Source of the DNA: Pseudomonas sp. L5B5
GTDB lineage: Bacteria; Pseudomonadota; Gammaproteobacteria; Pseudomonadales; Pseudomonadaceae
DNA length: 64,000 bases
Reading direction: 5' to 3'
Assembly (NCBI RefSeq): GCF_020520285.1
Contig: NZ_CP084742.1
Coordinates: forward strand, 2,232,001-2,296,000
The notes beneath the pieces are model-generated. The model had not been told where the DNA came from and ran no database searches. It saw only the letters and a program-made list of their open reading frames with translations. Made by a program: the position numbers and the translations under genes. Positions 57,650 to 64,000 of this stretch are shown here, in pieces. Within the stretch, counting starts at the first letter, position 1. Each line of letters starts with the position of its first letter.

Positions 57650-58069
57650 ATGACCATTACCGTCAACACCGAGTCCAGCGAAGGTTACCGCCACAGTATC
57701 CAGGTGGACGAGGACCACCACTTCTTCACCGACCTGCCCAAATCCGCAGGCGGCGAAGGCACCGCCCCCGAACCCCACGATTACTTCGACGCCGCCCTGG
57801 GGGCATGCAAGGCCCTGACCCTCAAGCTCTACGCACAGAAGAAGAACATCCCGCTCACCGGGGTCACGGTGGAAATCAAGCATGACAACAGCGAGGAGTC
57901 CAAGGGCAAGTACGCCCTGCACGTGAAGCTGACCCTCAAGGGTGTGCTCACCGACGATCAGCGCGATGAGTTGCACCGGGTGGCCGACCGTTGCCCGATC
58001 CACAAGCTGATGACCACCAGCGAAGTCAGCATCGAGACCCACCTCTCCGAAGGCGCCTTCAGTCAGTAG
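57650..58069 (+). CDS. OsmC-family peroxiredoxin-like protein
   Basis: A 139-residue OsmC/Ohr-type protein. The two redox Cys are Cys53 in GACKALTLK and Cys115 in RCPIHKL; TAPEPHDYFDAALGAC is the family core. It should reduce organic or fatty-acid hydroperoxides. GAGG is 7 nt before the ATG. It is divergent from the amidohydrolase and followed by a pirin gene. Confidence 0.92.
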   Translation: MTITVNTESSEGYRHSIQVDEDHHFFTDLPKSAGGEGTAPEPHDYFDAALGACKALTLKLYAQKKNIPLTGVTVEIKHDNSEESKGKYALHVKLTLKGVLTDDQRDELHRVADRCPIHKLMTTSEVSIETHLSEGAFSQ

Positions 58070-58131
58070 CGGCAAGGCCGGCACAAGCGGGTTATGCTCC
58101 CGGGCATAACCCGATCAGCCTGGAATCCGCC

Positions 58132-59004
58132 ATGAACTCCCCCCTCGTGATCCGTCCCCGTGCCGAGGACGTTGAAGGCCAGCCCATTCTGCGTCCCCTG
58201 CCGTCGGCCCAGTGCCGCAGCGTCGGGCCCTTCGTGTTCTTCGACCACATGCTGGAAACCCGCTACGCCGCGGGCAAAGGCATGAACATCCGCCAGCATC
58301 CGCATATCGGCCTGTCCACCCTGACCTACCTGTTCGCCGGACAGATCCAGCACAAGGACAGCCTGGGCTCGGATCAGATCGTCGAGGCCGGGGATGTCAG
58401 CTGGATGACCGCCGGTAGCGCGATCGCCCATGTCGAGCGCACACCAGCGCCCTTGCTGGCCCAGGGTTTCGAGATGCATGGCCTGCAGGTCTGGCTGGCC
58501 TCGCCCAGGGAACACGAGCAAGGCCCGGGGCATTACAGCCACCACCCGGCCAGCAGCCTGCCGGTCAGCGACAACCTTGGCGTGAGCATTCGCATGATCG
58601 CCGGTAGTGGCTTCTGCCTGGCATCACCAGTGCCAGTGCTCTCCCCGACCCTGTATGCCGAGCTGCGGCTGCAGACCGCCACCAGCCTGCTGATTCCCAC
58701 CGAGCATCAGCAACGGGCCCTGTATGTGCTGGATGGAGAAGCACAACTGGACGGCGAGCCATTGCCCGCGCACTCGCTGGTGGTATTGCCGGAAGGGGAA
58801 AACGCCACGCTGTTCGCCCAGAGCGAGTGCCACGCGGTACTGATCGGCGGTGCGCCCCTGGATGGGCCACGGCGGGTCAACTGGAACTTCGTCGCCAGCG
58901 ATCCTGCCCTGATCGACGAGGCGCGCCGGCGCTGGACTGCCGGAGACTGGCCGCAGGTGCCGGGCGAGAGCGAACGCATCGAACTGCCACAGGCCCGTCG
59001 CTGA
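58132..59004 (+). CDS. Pirin family protein
   Basis: A 290-residue bicupin. The N-terminal cupin has FFDHMLE, the metal-binding HPHIGLSTLTYLFAG and MTAGSAIAHVER. Pirins act as quercetinases or redox cofactors; the role here is unknown. It lies 62 nt after the OsmC gene on the same strand. Confidence 0.93.
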   Translation: MNSPLVIRPRAEDVEGQPILRPLPSAQCRSVGPFVFFDHMLETRYAAGKGMNIRQHPHIGLSTLTYLFAGQIQHKDSLGSDQIVEAGDVSWMTAGSAIAHVERTPAPLLAQGFEMHGLQVWLASPREHEQGPGHYSHHPASSLPVSDNLGVSIRMIAGSGFCLASPVPVLSPTLYAELRLQTATSLLIPTEHQQRALYVLDGEAQLDGEPLPAHSLVVLPEGENATLFAQSECHAVLIGGAPLDGPRRVNWNFVASDPALIDEARRRWTAGDWPQVPGESERIELPQARR

Positions 59005-59055
59005 CCACGAGAAAACCGCTGGCGCCGGCGGGCCGGCTCCAGCAAGAGTCACATC

Positions 59056-59784
59056 TCAGTCCTTGAACACTTCGTCCAGCAAGTGATGCATGGTGGCGAA
59101 GGCCCGGGCCGAGATCTTGGCGTCGTACATCATCTTGCCCGGGACATTGGCGTGGGTATCGGTGAAGGAATGCACCGCACCGCCGTAGCTGACCAATTGC
59201 CAGTCCACCCCTGCCGCGTCCATTTCCGCTTCGAAGGCCGGCAGCTGCTCCTTGGCCACGAACGGATCTGCCGCGCCGTGCAGCACCAGCACCGCTCCCT
59301 GGATGTTGAAGGCATCGCCAGGCGTGGGGGTATCCAGGGTGCCGTGGAACGACACCGCCGCCTTCACGGCCGCACCACTGCGCGCCAGTTCCAGGGCACA
59401 GCAACCACCGAAGCAGAAACCGAAGGTCGCCAGCTTCGATGTGTCGACCGGTGCCTCGACCTGGGCCTGCAAGGCGGCGAACGAAGCCTGCATGCGCTTG
59501 CGCAACAAGGCTCGGTCATCCTTCAGCGGGGTCATCGCCGCGCCTGCCTCGTTGAAGTCACGTGGGCGCAGCGCCTGGCCGTACAGGTCGGCAATCAGCA
59601 CCACATAGCCCTTGGCGGCGACAGCCTCGGCGATCTTTTGCGCGCCGTCGGTGACGCCCATCCAGTTCGGTGCCATCAGCAGCCCCGGACGCGCGCCCGC
59701 ATGAGCGGCATCGAAGGCCAGGCGACCTTCATAGGGTTGTCCATCGATCTGATACACCACGGAACGCACTGTGATTTGACTCAT
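59056..59784 (-). CDS. Dienelactone hydrolase family protein
   Basis: A 242-residue alpha/beta hydrolase with the Cys-Asp-His triad of dienelactone hydrolases: Cys124 in GFCFGG, Asp173 in GAADPFV and His205 in AVHSFTD. No chlorocatechol or other aromatic degradation genes are nearby, so it may act on other esters or lactones. Confidence 0.92.
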   Translation of the reverse strand: MSQITVRSVVYQIDGQPYEGRLAFDAAHAGARPGLLMAPNWMGVTDGAQKIAEAVAAKGYVVLIADLYGQALRPRDFNEAGAAMTPLKDDRALLRKRMQASFAALQAQVEAPVDTSKLATFGFCFGGCCALELARSGAAVKAAVSFHGTLDTPTPGDAFNIQGAVLVLHGAADPFVAKEQLPAFEAEMDAAGVDWQLVSYGGAVHSFTDTHANVPGKMMYDAKISARAFATMHHLLDEVFKD

Positions 59785-59817
59785 GACTCAGTTTCTCCAG
59801 TAGGGGACACCAGAATG

Positions 59818-59846
59818 AAAAAACCCGCCGAGAGGGCGGGTTTTTC
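59818..59846 (-). terminator. htpG terminator
   Basis: AACCCGCC and GGCGGGTT arms with a GAGAG loop and A/T tracts on both sides, 12 nt beyond the htpG stop on the minus strand. Confidence 0.88.
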
Positions 59847-59857
59847 CTGCAACGTGA

Positions 59858-61762
59858 TTAAACCGACAGCTCCACCAACAGCTTGTTCAGGCGTCGCACA
59901 TAGGCCGCCGGGTCCTTCAAGCTGTCGCCGGCCGCCAGGGCCGCCTGGTCGAAGAGGATGTGCGACAGGTCGCCAAAGCGCTCGTCGCTCTGCTCGCCGT
60001 CGAGTTTCTCGATCAGCGGGTGAGTCGGGTTGAATTCGAAGATCGGCTTGGAGTCCGGAACCTTCTGCCCGCTGGCTTCAAGGATCTGGCGCATCTGCAG
60101 GCCCAGGTCCTGCTCGCCGATGGCCAGGATCGCCGGAGAGTCGGTCAGGCGATGGGAAACCCGCACTTCGCTGACGTTCTCACCCAGGGCGGTCTTGATC
60201 CGCTCCACCAGGCCTTCCTTGGTCTTGGCGACTTCCTCGGCAGCCTTCTTGTCCTCTTCGGAATCCAGGTTGCCCAGGTCCAGGTCACCACGCGCCACAT
60301 CGACAAAGCTCTTGCCGTCGAATTCGTTGAGGTAGCTCATCAGCCACTCGTCGATCCGGTCGGTCAGCAGCAGCACTTCGATGCCTTTCTTGCGGAAGAC
60401 CTCCAGGTGCGGGCTGTTCTTGACCTGGGCATAGGACTCGCCAGTGAGGAAGTAGATCTTGTCCTGGCCTTCCTTGGCCCGCGCCAGGTAGTCGGCCAGG
60501 GAGACGTTCTGCTCGCCGTCGTCGCCCAAGGTGGAAGCGAAGCGCAGCAAGCCGGCGATCTTCTCCTTGTTGGCGAAATCTTCGGCCGGGCCTTCTTTCA
60601 TCACCTGGCCGAAGTTCTTCCAGAAGCCCTTGTATTGCTCGGGCTCGTTCTTGGCCAGTTTCTCCAGCATGTCCAGGACCCGCTTGGTCAGCGCCGACTT
60701 CATCGAATCGATGATCGGGTCTTTCTGCAGGATTTCCCGCGAGACGTTCAGCGACAGGTCGTTGGAATCCACCACGCCCTTGATGAAGCGCAGGTACAGC
60801 GGCAGGAAGGATTCGGCCTGGTCCATGACGAACACGCGCTGCACGTAGAGCTTGAGGCCCTTCGGCGCTTCACGCTGGTACAGGTCGAATGGCGCGCGGG
60901 CCGGTACATACAGCAGGGAGCTGTATTCCAGCTTGCCTTCGACCTTGTTGTGGCTCCAGCTCAGCGGGTTCTCGAAATCATGGGCGATGTGCTTGTAGAA
61001 CTCCTGGTATTCCTCGTCCTTGATTTCGGTACGCGGACGGGTCCACAGGGCACTGGCGCGGTTGACGGTTTCCCATTCCAGCGCCGGCTCTTCTTCGCCT
61101 TCGGCGGCAGCGGCCTCCTTGGGCAGCTCGATCGGCAAGGCGATGTGGTCGGAGTACTTCTTGATGATGTTGCGCAGACGCCAGCCATCGGCGAACTCTT
61201 CTTCACCGGACTTCAGGTGCAACACGATGCGGGTGCCGCGCTCGGCCTTGTCGACGGTCGCGACCTCGAACTCGCCTTCGCCTTTGGACGACCAGTGCAC
61301 ACCTTCGCTGGCGGGTTGGCCGGCACGGCGGCTGAACACTTCAACCTGGTCGGCAACGATGAACGCAGAGTAGAAACCCACGCCGAACTGGCCGATCAGG
61401 TGCGAATCCTTCTTCTGGTCGCCGCTGAGGTTTTTCATGAAGTCGGCGGTGCCGGATTTGGCGATGGTCCCCAGGTGGGTGATCACATCTTCACGGCTCA
61501 TGCCGATGCCGTTGTCTTCGAGGGTGACGGTTTTCGCGTCCTTGTCGAAGCTCACACGGATCTTCAGCTCGCCGCCGCCTTCCAGCAACTCGGGCTTGGA
61601 CAGGGCTTCGAAGCGCAACTTGTCGACCGCGTCGGAGGCGTTCGAGATCAATTCGCGAAGGAAGATTTCCTTGTTGGAATACAACGAATGGATCATGAGG
61701 TGCAGCAGTTGCTTCACCTCGGTCTGGAAGCCCAGGGTTTCCTTTTGAGTTTCCACACTCAT
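59858..61762 (-). CDS. htpG: Molecular chaperone HtpG (Hsp90)
   Basis: A 634-residue Hsp90. The N-terminal ATPase has [15 protein letters not shown] (Asn and Asp for ATP) and [17 protein letters not shown]; the middle domain contains SREILQKDP with the catalytic Arg. The ATG at 61762 ([12 protein letters not shown]) is preferred by conservation; an in-frame ATG two codons upstream is a close alternative as GGAG lies 4 nt from it and 10 nt from 61762. Confidence 0.97.
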   Translation of the reverse strand: MSVETQKETLGFQTEVKQLLHLMIHSLYSNKEIFLRELISNASDAVDKLRFEALSKPELLEGGGELKIRVSFDKDAKTVTLEDNGIGMSREDVITHLGTIAKSGTADFMKNLSGDQKKDSHLIGQFGVGFYSAFIVADQVEVFSRRAGQPASEGVHWSSKGEGEFEVATVDKAERGTRIVLHLKSGEEEFADGWRLRNIIKKYSDHIALPIELPKEAAAAEGEEEPALEWETVNRASALWTRPRTEIKDEEYQEFYKHIAHDFENPLSWSHNKVEGKLEYSSLLYVPARAPFDLYQREAPKGLKLYVQRVFVMDQAESFLPLYLRFIKGVVDSNDLSLNVSREILQKDPIIDSMKSALTKRVLDMLEKLAKNEPEQYKGFWKNFGQVMKEGPAEDFANKEKIAGLLRFASTLGDDGEQNVSLADYLARAKEGQDKIYFLTGESYAQVKNSPHLEVFRKKGIEVLLLTDRIDEWLMSYLNEFDGKSFVDVARGDLDLGNLDSEEDKKAAEEVAKTKEGLVERIKTALGENVSEVRVSHRLTDSPAILAIGEQDLGLQMRQILEASGQKVPDSKPIFEFNPTHPLIEKLDGEQSDERFGDLSHILFDQAALAAGDSLKDPAAYVRRLNKLLVELSV

Positions 61763-61852
61763 GGTCATCACACTCCAATCAGATGGCATTGGCCGCACTC
61801 CGGAAGCGGTGAGCGGCGGGATGACATGAAAGTGGGGATCACCGAGCGGATT

Positions 61853-62305
61853 TCAAGAGCCGCCCCCCTCCTGAATCTTGAAATGTGCCCGAGCGGTGGC
61901 AATCGGCTCATCGGCAGTGCTCTGCCAGGCAGTGATGGCGACGTTGGCCACCCGTCGTCCCTGGCGGCACACCTGGCAACGGGCGAACGTATCGCGAAAG
62001 CGTCCGGCGCTCAGGTAGTCCAGCGAGAAGTCGATGATCTTCGGCACCTCTGGCGCTCCGGTGAAGATCAACAGATGCAGGGCTGCCGCCAGCTCCATGA
62101 AACCTGCGATCACGCCACCATGCAGTGCCGGCAGCATGGGATTGCCAATGTTGTCCTTGCTGGCCGGCAAGCGGAACAGCAGCTCATCGCCCAGGCGCGA
62201 GCACTCCACGCCAATCAATGCCGCATAAGGAATCCTTTGCAGCAACGGCCCGTACTCCCCTGCCTGGTGCGCCTGGTCCAGCAAGGTCTTGAGATCCTCA
62301 TTCAT
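61853..62305 (-). CDS. Hotdog-fold thioesterase (PaaI-like)
   Basis: A 150-residue hotdog protein with MLPALHGGVIAGFMELAAALHLLI containing the HGG motif and the catalytic acidic residue, and the usual long last strands. Its ATG overlaps the upstream thioesterase stop by 4 nt. An open frame continues further upstream but lies in that gene. Substrate unknown; acyl-CoA thioesters are likely. Confidence 0.9.
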   Translation of the reverse strand: MNEDLKTLLDQAHQAGEYGPLLQRIPYAALIGVECSRLGDELLFRLPASKDNIGNPMLPALHGGVIAGFMELAAALHLLIFTGAPEVPKIIDFSLDYLSAGRFRDTFARCQVCRQGRRVANVAITAWQSTADEPIATARAHFKIQEGGGS

Positions 62306-62760
62306 GTCCGCTCTCCCTTGCCGGCACCAGGCAGCCCCTTGCCCATGCGCATGAAGGTGCCCACGACATGGGCCACCGGATGCTCGGGATCGTCCTGATA
62401 GGCAAAACCACGAGTGAAGATCACATCGCGGGTGACCCGGTAACACTGGGCAAACCCGAACACAGCCTGGTGAGGCTGAGCCGGATGCATGTAGTCGATG
62501 CGCAGGTCCAGGGTCGGGCACACCTCGAACTCGGGCAGCACACACAGCGTGGCCAAGCCGCAGGCGGTGTCCATCAGCGTGGTCAGGGCCCCGCCATGGA
62601 TCACTCCGCTATGGGGATCGCCGACAATCTGCGGGCTGTAGGGCAAGGCCAGGGTCATCCCCTGTTCAGAGGCACTATGGACGTAAATACCCAGCACCTG
62701 ACAGTGGCGCAATGCAGAAATAAAGCGTTTCGCACGCTCGAAGATAAGGTCTTGCACCAT
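62302..62760 (-). CDS. Hotdog-fold thioesterase (PaaI-like)
   Basis: A 152-residue hotdog protein with SGVIHGGALTTLMDTACGLA, where Asp replaces the Glu of its neighbour as the expected catalytic residue. It is translationally coupled with the next gene; the pair may form a heteromer or act on different chains. Substrate unknown. Confidence 0.9.
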   Translation of the reverse strand: MVQDLIFERAKRFISALRHCQVLGIYVHSASEQGMTLALPYSPQIVGDPHSGVIHGGALTTLMDTACGLATLCVLPEFEVCPTLDLRIDYMHPAQPHQAVFGFAQCYRVTRDVIFTRGFAYQDDPEHPVAHVVGTFMRMGKGLPGAGKGERT

Positions 62761-62918
62761 GGCAAACGTCTCTTTTTATTTTCAGGAATATGCATGAGGC
62801 AAAGCAGGAAAAAGTTCCGTGACATCAATACTTAATATATCTGTGCAACCGAAGGAACTTAAATCACCAGGCTATGATCGAAAAGCCAGTAGACATCTTC
62901 ACTCAGGAGAAACACCCC

Positions 62919-63170
62919 ATGCGTAAGACTTTAGCTATTGCCCTGATGCTGACCGCCTCGCTCGGTCTGGCTGCCTGCGACAAGAAATCCGAGGACAAAG
63001 CTCAAGATGCCAACCAACATGCTGAGCAAGCCCAACAGAAAATGAACGAGGCTCAGGATAAGGTGAACGACGCAGCCAAGGAAAACGCCGAAGCTGCCAA
63101 AGATCAGGCTGAAGCCAACAAGGCCGCTGCAGAAGAAAGCGCCAAGGAAGCAGCTCCTAAAACCAACTAA
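62919..63170 (+). CDS. Small alanine-rich lipoprotein
   Basis: An 83-residue lipoprotein. The signal peptide ends LGLAAC, a good lipobox, and the mature part is a run of Ala, Glu, Lys, Gln and Asn heptads (QHAEQAQQKMNEAQDKVND) predicted to be a coiled coil, as in Lpp/OprI relatives. No C-terminal Lys-Arg anchor for peptidoglycan is seen; the end is PKTN. AGGAGA is 8 nt before the ATG. Confidence 0.88.
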   Translation: MRKTLAIALMLTASLGLAACDKKSEDKAQDANQHAEQAQQKMNEAQDKVNDAAKENAEAAKDQAEANKAAAEESAKEAAPKTN

Positions 63171-63192
63171 GTCGGTTTTAGCGCCACACAGA

Positions 63193-63219
63193 ATAAAGCC
63201 CGCCAAGTGCGGGCTTTAT
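63193..63219. terminator. Terminator between lipoprotein and MAPEG genes
   Basis: ATAAAGCCCGC and GCGGGCTTTAT form a perfect 11-bp stem with a CAAGT loop between convergent genes. Confidence 0.8.
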
Positions 63220-63236
63220 CGTTTCTGGCAAAACTT

Positions 63237-63638
63237 CTAGAGCAACAGCCAACGAAAAGTTGGACTAAGCATCAATAACAAGGAGCACAACAGGCCGACG
63301 CCCCAGAACAGGCTTCGCTGCCACGCAAGGTCAGCCAGATAACATGCCAGGTACAACACGCGGGCAATCACGAAAACGATCGCCAGGGCATCGATCAACC
63401 AACCCTGGGTCTGTGTGGTATGCGCCATCAACACACCGACCGCGAACAGGATGAAGGCTTCGAAACTGTTCTGATGCGCCGCCAGGGCCCTGGCACCGAG
63501 TCCACTCAATCGGGCCTGCTGCTGGCGTGGCAAATGGTTGTCGTAGCCGCCCTGCTCCTTCATGGCCCTGGCCACCGGCATCCGGGCAATGAATATCAGC
63601 AGTGCACTGGCAAACACGCACCAGAATGGAATGCTCAT
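63237..63638 (-). CDS. MAPEG family membrane protein
   Basis: A 133-residue protein with four predicted helices. The RLSGLGARALAAHQNSFEAFILFAVGVLMAH segment matches the MAPEG signature. Eukaryotic members are glutathione-dependent enzymes; bacterial relatives are uncharacterised. The ATG overlaps the DUF599 gene by 4 nt. Confidence 0.92.
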   Translation of the reverse strand: MSIPFWCVFASALLIFIARMPVARAMKEQGGYDNHLPRQQQARLSGLGARALAAHQNSFEAFILFAVGVLMAHTTQTQGWLIDALAIVFVIARVLYLACYLADLAWQRSLFWGVGLLCSLLLMLSPTFRWLLL

Positions 63639-64000
63639 CCGTTCGTCTCCTTGCTCACCTCGGGCAATGGCGCCTCAGTAGGGGTATAGACCATGACATC
63701 CAGCACGTCGGAGTGAAACTCGCGACGGTAGAGCACCAGCACCACTCCGCTGCTCATCAGCATGAACAGCCAGGGGCTGACGAACCAGGCCAGCATGGTC
63801 ATGCCGAAATAATACGAGCGCAGGCCGAAGTTGAACTGGTTGGCCGCCATGGAAATCACTCGCGCCGCTCGTGCCGCGAAGGCCTTGCGCTCCTGCTCGG
63901 ACACGTGTCGCTCGCCGATCATCGGCGCCGAACCCACCAGCACCGCGGCGAAGTTGTATTGGCGCATGCACCAACTGAAGGTGAAGAAGGCATAGACAAA
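63635..64000 (-). CDS. DUF599 domain-containing membrane protein, 5' end missing
   Basis: The last 121 residues of a DUF599 protein, cut by the right edge. The FTFSWCMRQYNFAAVLVGSAP segment is a family motif and lies upstream of the first in-frame Met, so the real start is outside the window. A pair of helices follows and it ends TEAPLPEVSKETNG. It is translationally coupled to the MAPEG gene. Function unknown. Confidence 0.9.
   Translation of the reverse strand, partial: FVYAFFTFSWCMRQYNFAAVLVGSAPMIGERHVSEQERKAFAARAARVISMAANQFNFGLRSYYFGMTMLAWFVSPWLFMLMSSGVVLVLYRREFHSDVLDVMVYTPTEAPLPEVSKETNG

Overview
The window is an ordinary-looking stretch of a Pseudomonas chromosome, GC-rich, with more than 60 closely packed genes on both strands. 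Protein content and gene order (rpmF-yceD-maf-sppA-rluC/rne, exbBD-lpxK-kdsB-murB, fabAB, gpsA, htpG) fit the P. fluorescens group (P. protegens/chlororaphis type). This assignment rests on recognised protein families and remembered synteny with P. aeruginosa, not on a search. No prophage, insertion sequence, integrase, rRNA or CRISPR array was seen.

Layout. 1-8 kb: rpmF and yceD (leftward), maf, then sppA, a HAD phosphatase and rluC (leftward), divergent from rne, which has a long structured leader. 8-12.4 kb: a leftward molybdenum-hydroxylase operon (2Fe-2S subunit, Tat-exported molybdopterin subunit, XdhC- and MocA-like maturation factors). 12.5-19.5 kb: a tightly coupled leftward envelope operon, exbB-exbD-lpxK-ycaR-kdsB-ptp-murB, preceded by comEC. 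19.5-29 kb: DUF2062 protein, YadGH-type ABC exporter, GST, transglutaminase-like protein, membrane-anchored acyl-CoA dehydrogenase, a small conserved protein, LysR regulator, AlaX-type editing protein, LysE exporter, and a frameshifted CobW-family remnant. 29.5-30.2 kb: three tandem tRNA-Glu/tRNA-Gly pairs on the minus strand. 30.5-38.4 kb: conserved membrane protein, HBM-type chemoreceptor, SDR, CurA-like reductase, pyrF and an OmpR-type two-component system. 38.4-47 kb: a leftward block with a PerM-type permease, DUF4892 protein, GST, two alpha/beta hydrolases, thioesterase, acyl-CoA synthetase, sixA, DUF4389 protein and gpsA. 47-54 kb: a rightward TonB-dependent receptor, periplasmic binding protein and hybrid sensor kinase, followed by fabA-fabB. 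54-64 kb: second chemoreceptor, DUF3859 protein, amidohydrolase, OsmC, pirin, dienelactone hydrolase, htpG, two hotdog thioesterases, a small lipoprotein, MAPEG protein and a DUF599 protein cut by the window end.

The items most worth a second look are: the receptor/binding-protein/hybrid-kinase module beside fabAB, whose genes are spaced as one operon and whose kinase appears to be the PA1611 counterpart; a near-consensus promoter placed so that yceD would be translated from a virtually leaderless mRNA; a perfect 18-bp palindrome upstream of the molybdenum-hydroxylase operon; a 141-bp intergenic element with terminal inverted repeats; a perfect 10-bp hairpin with a -10-like box in its loop; and the structured rne leader, which has no evident Shine-Dalgarno sequence.
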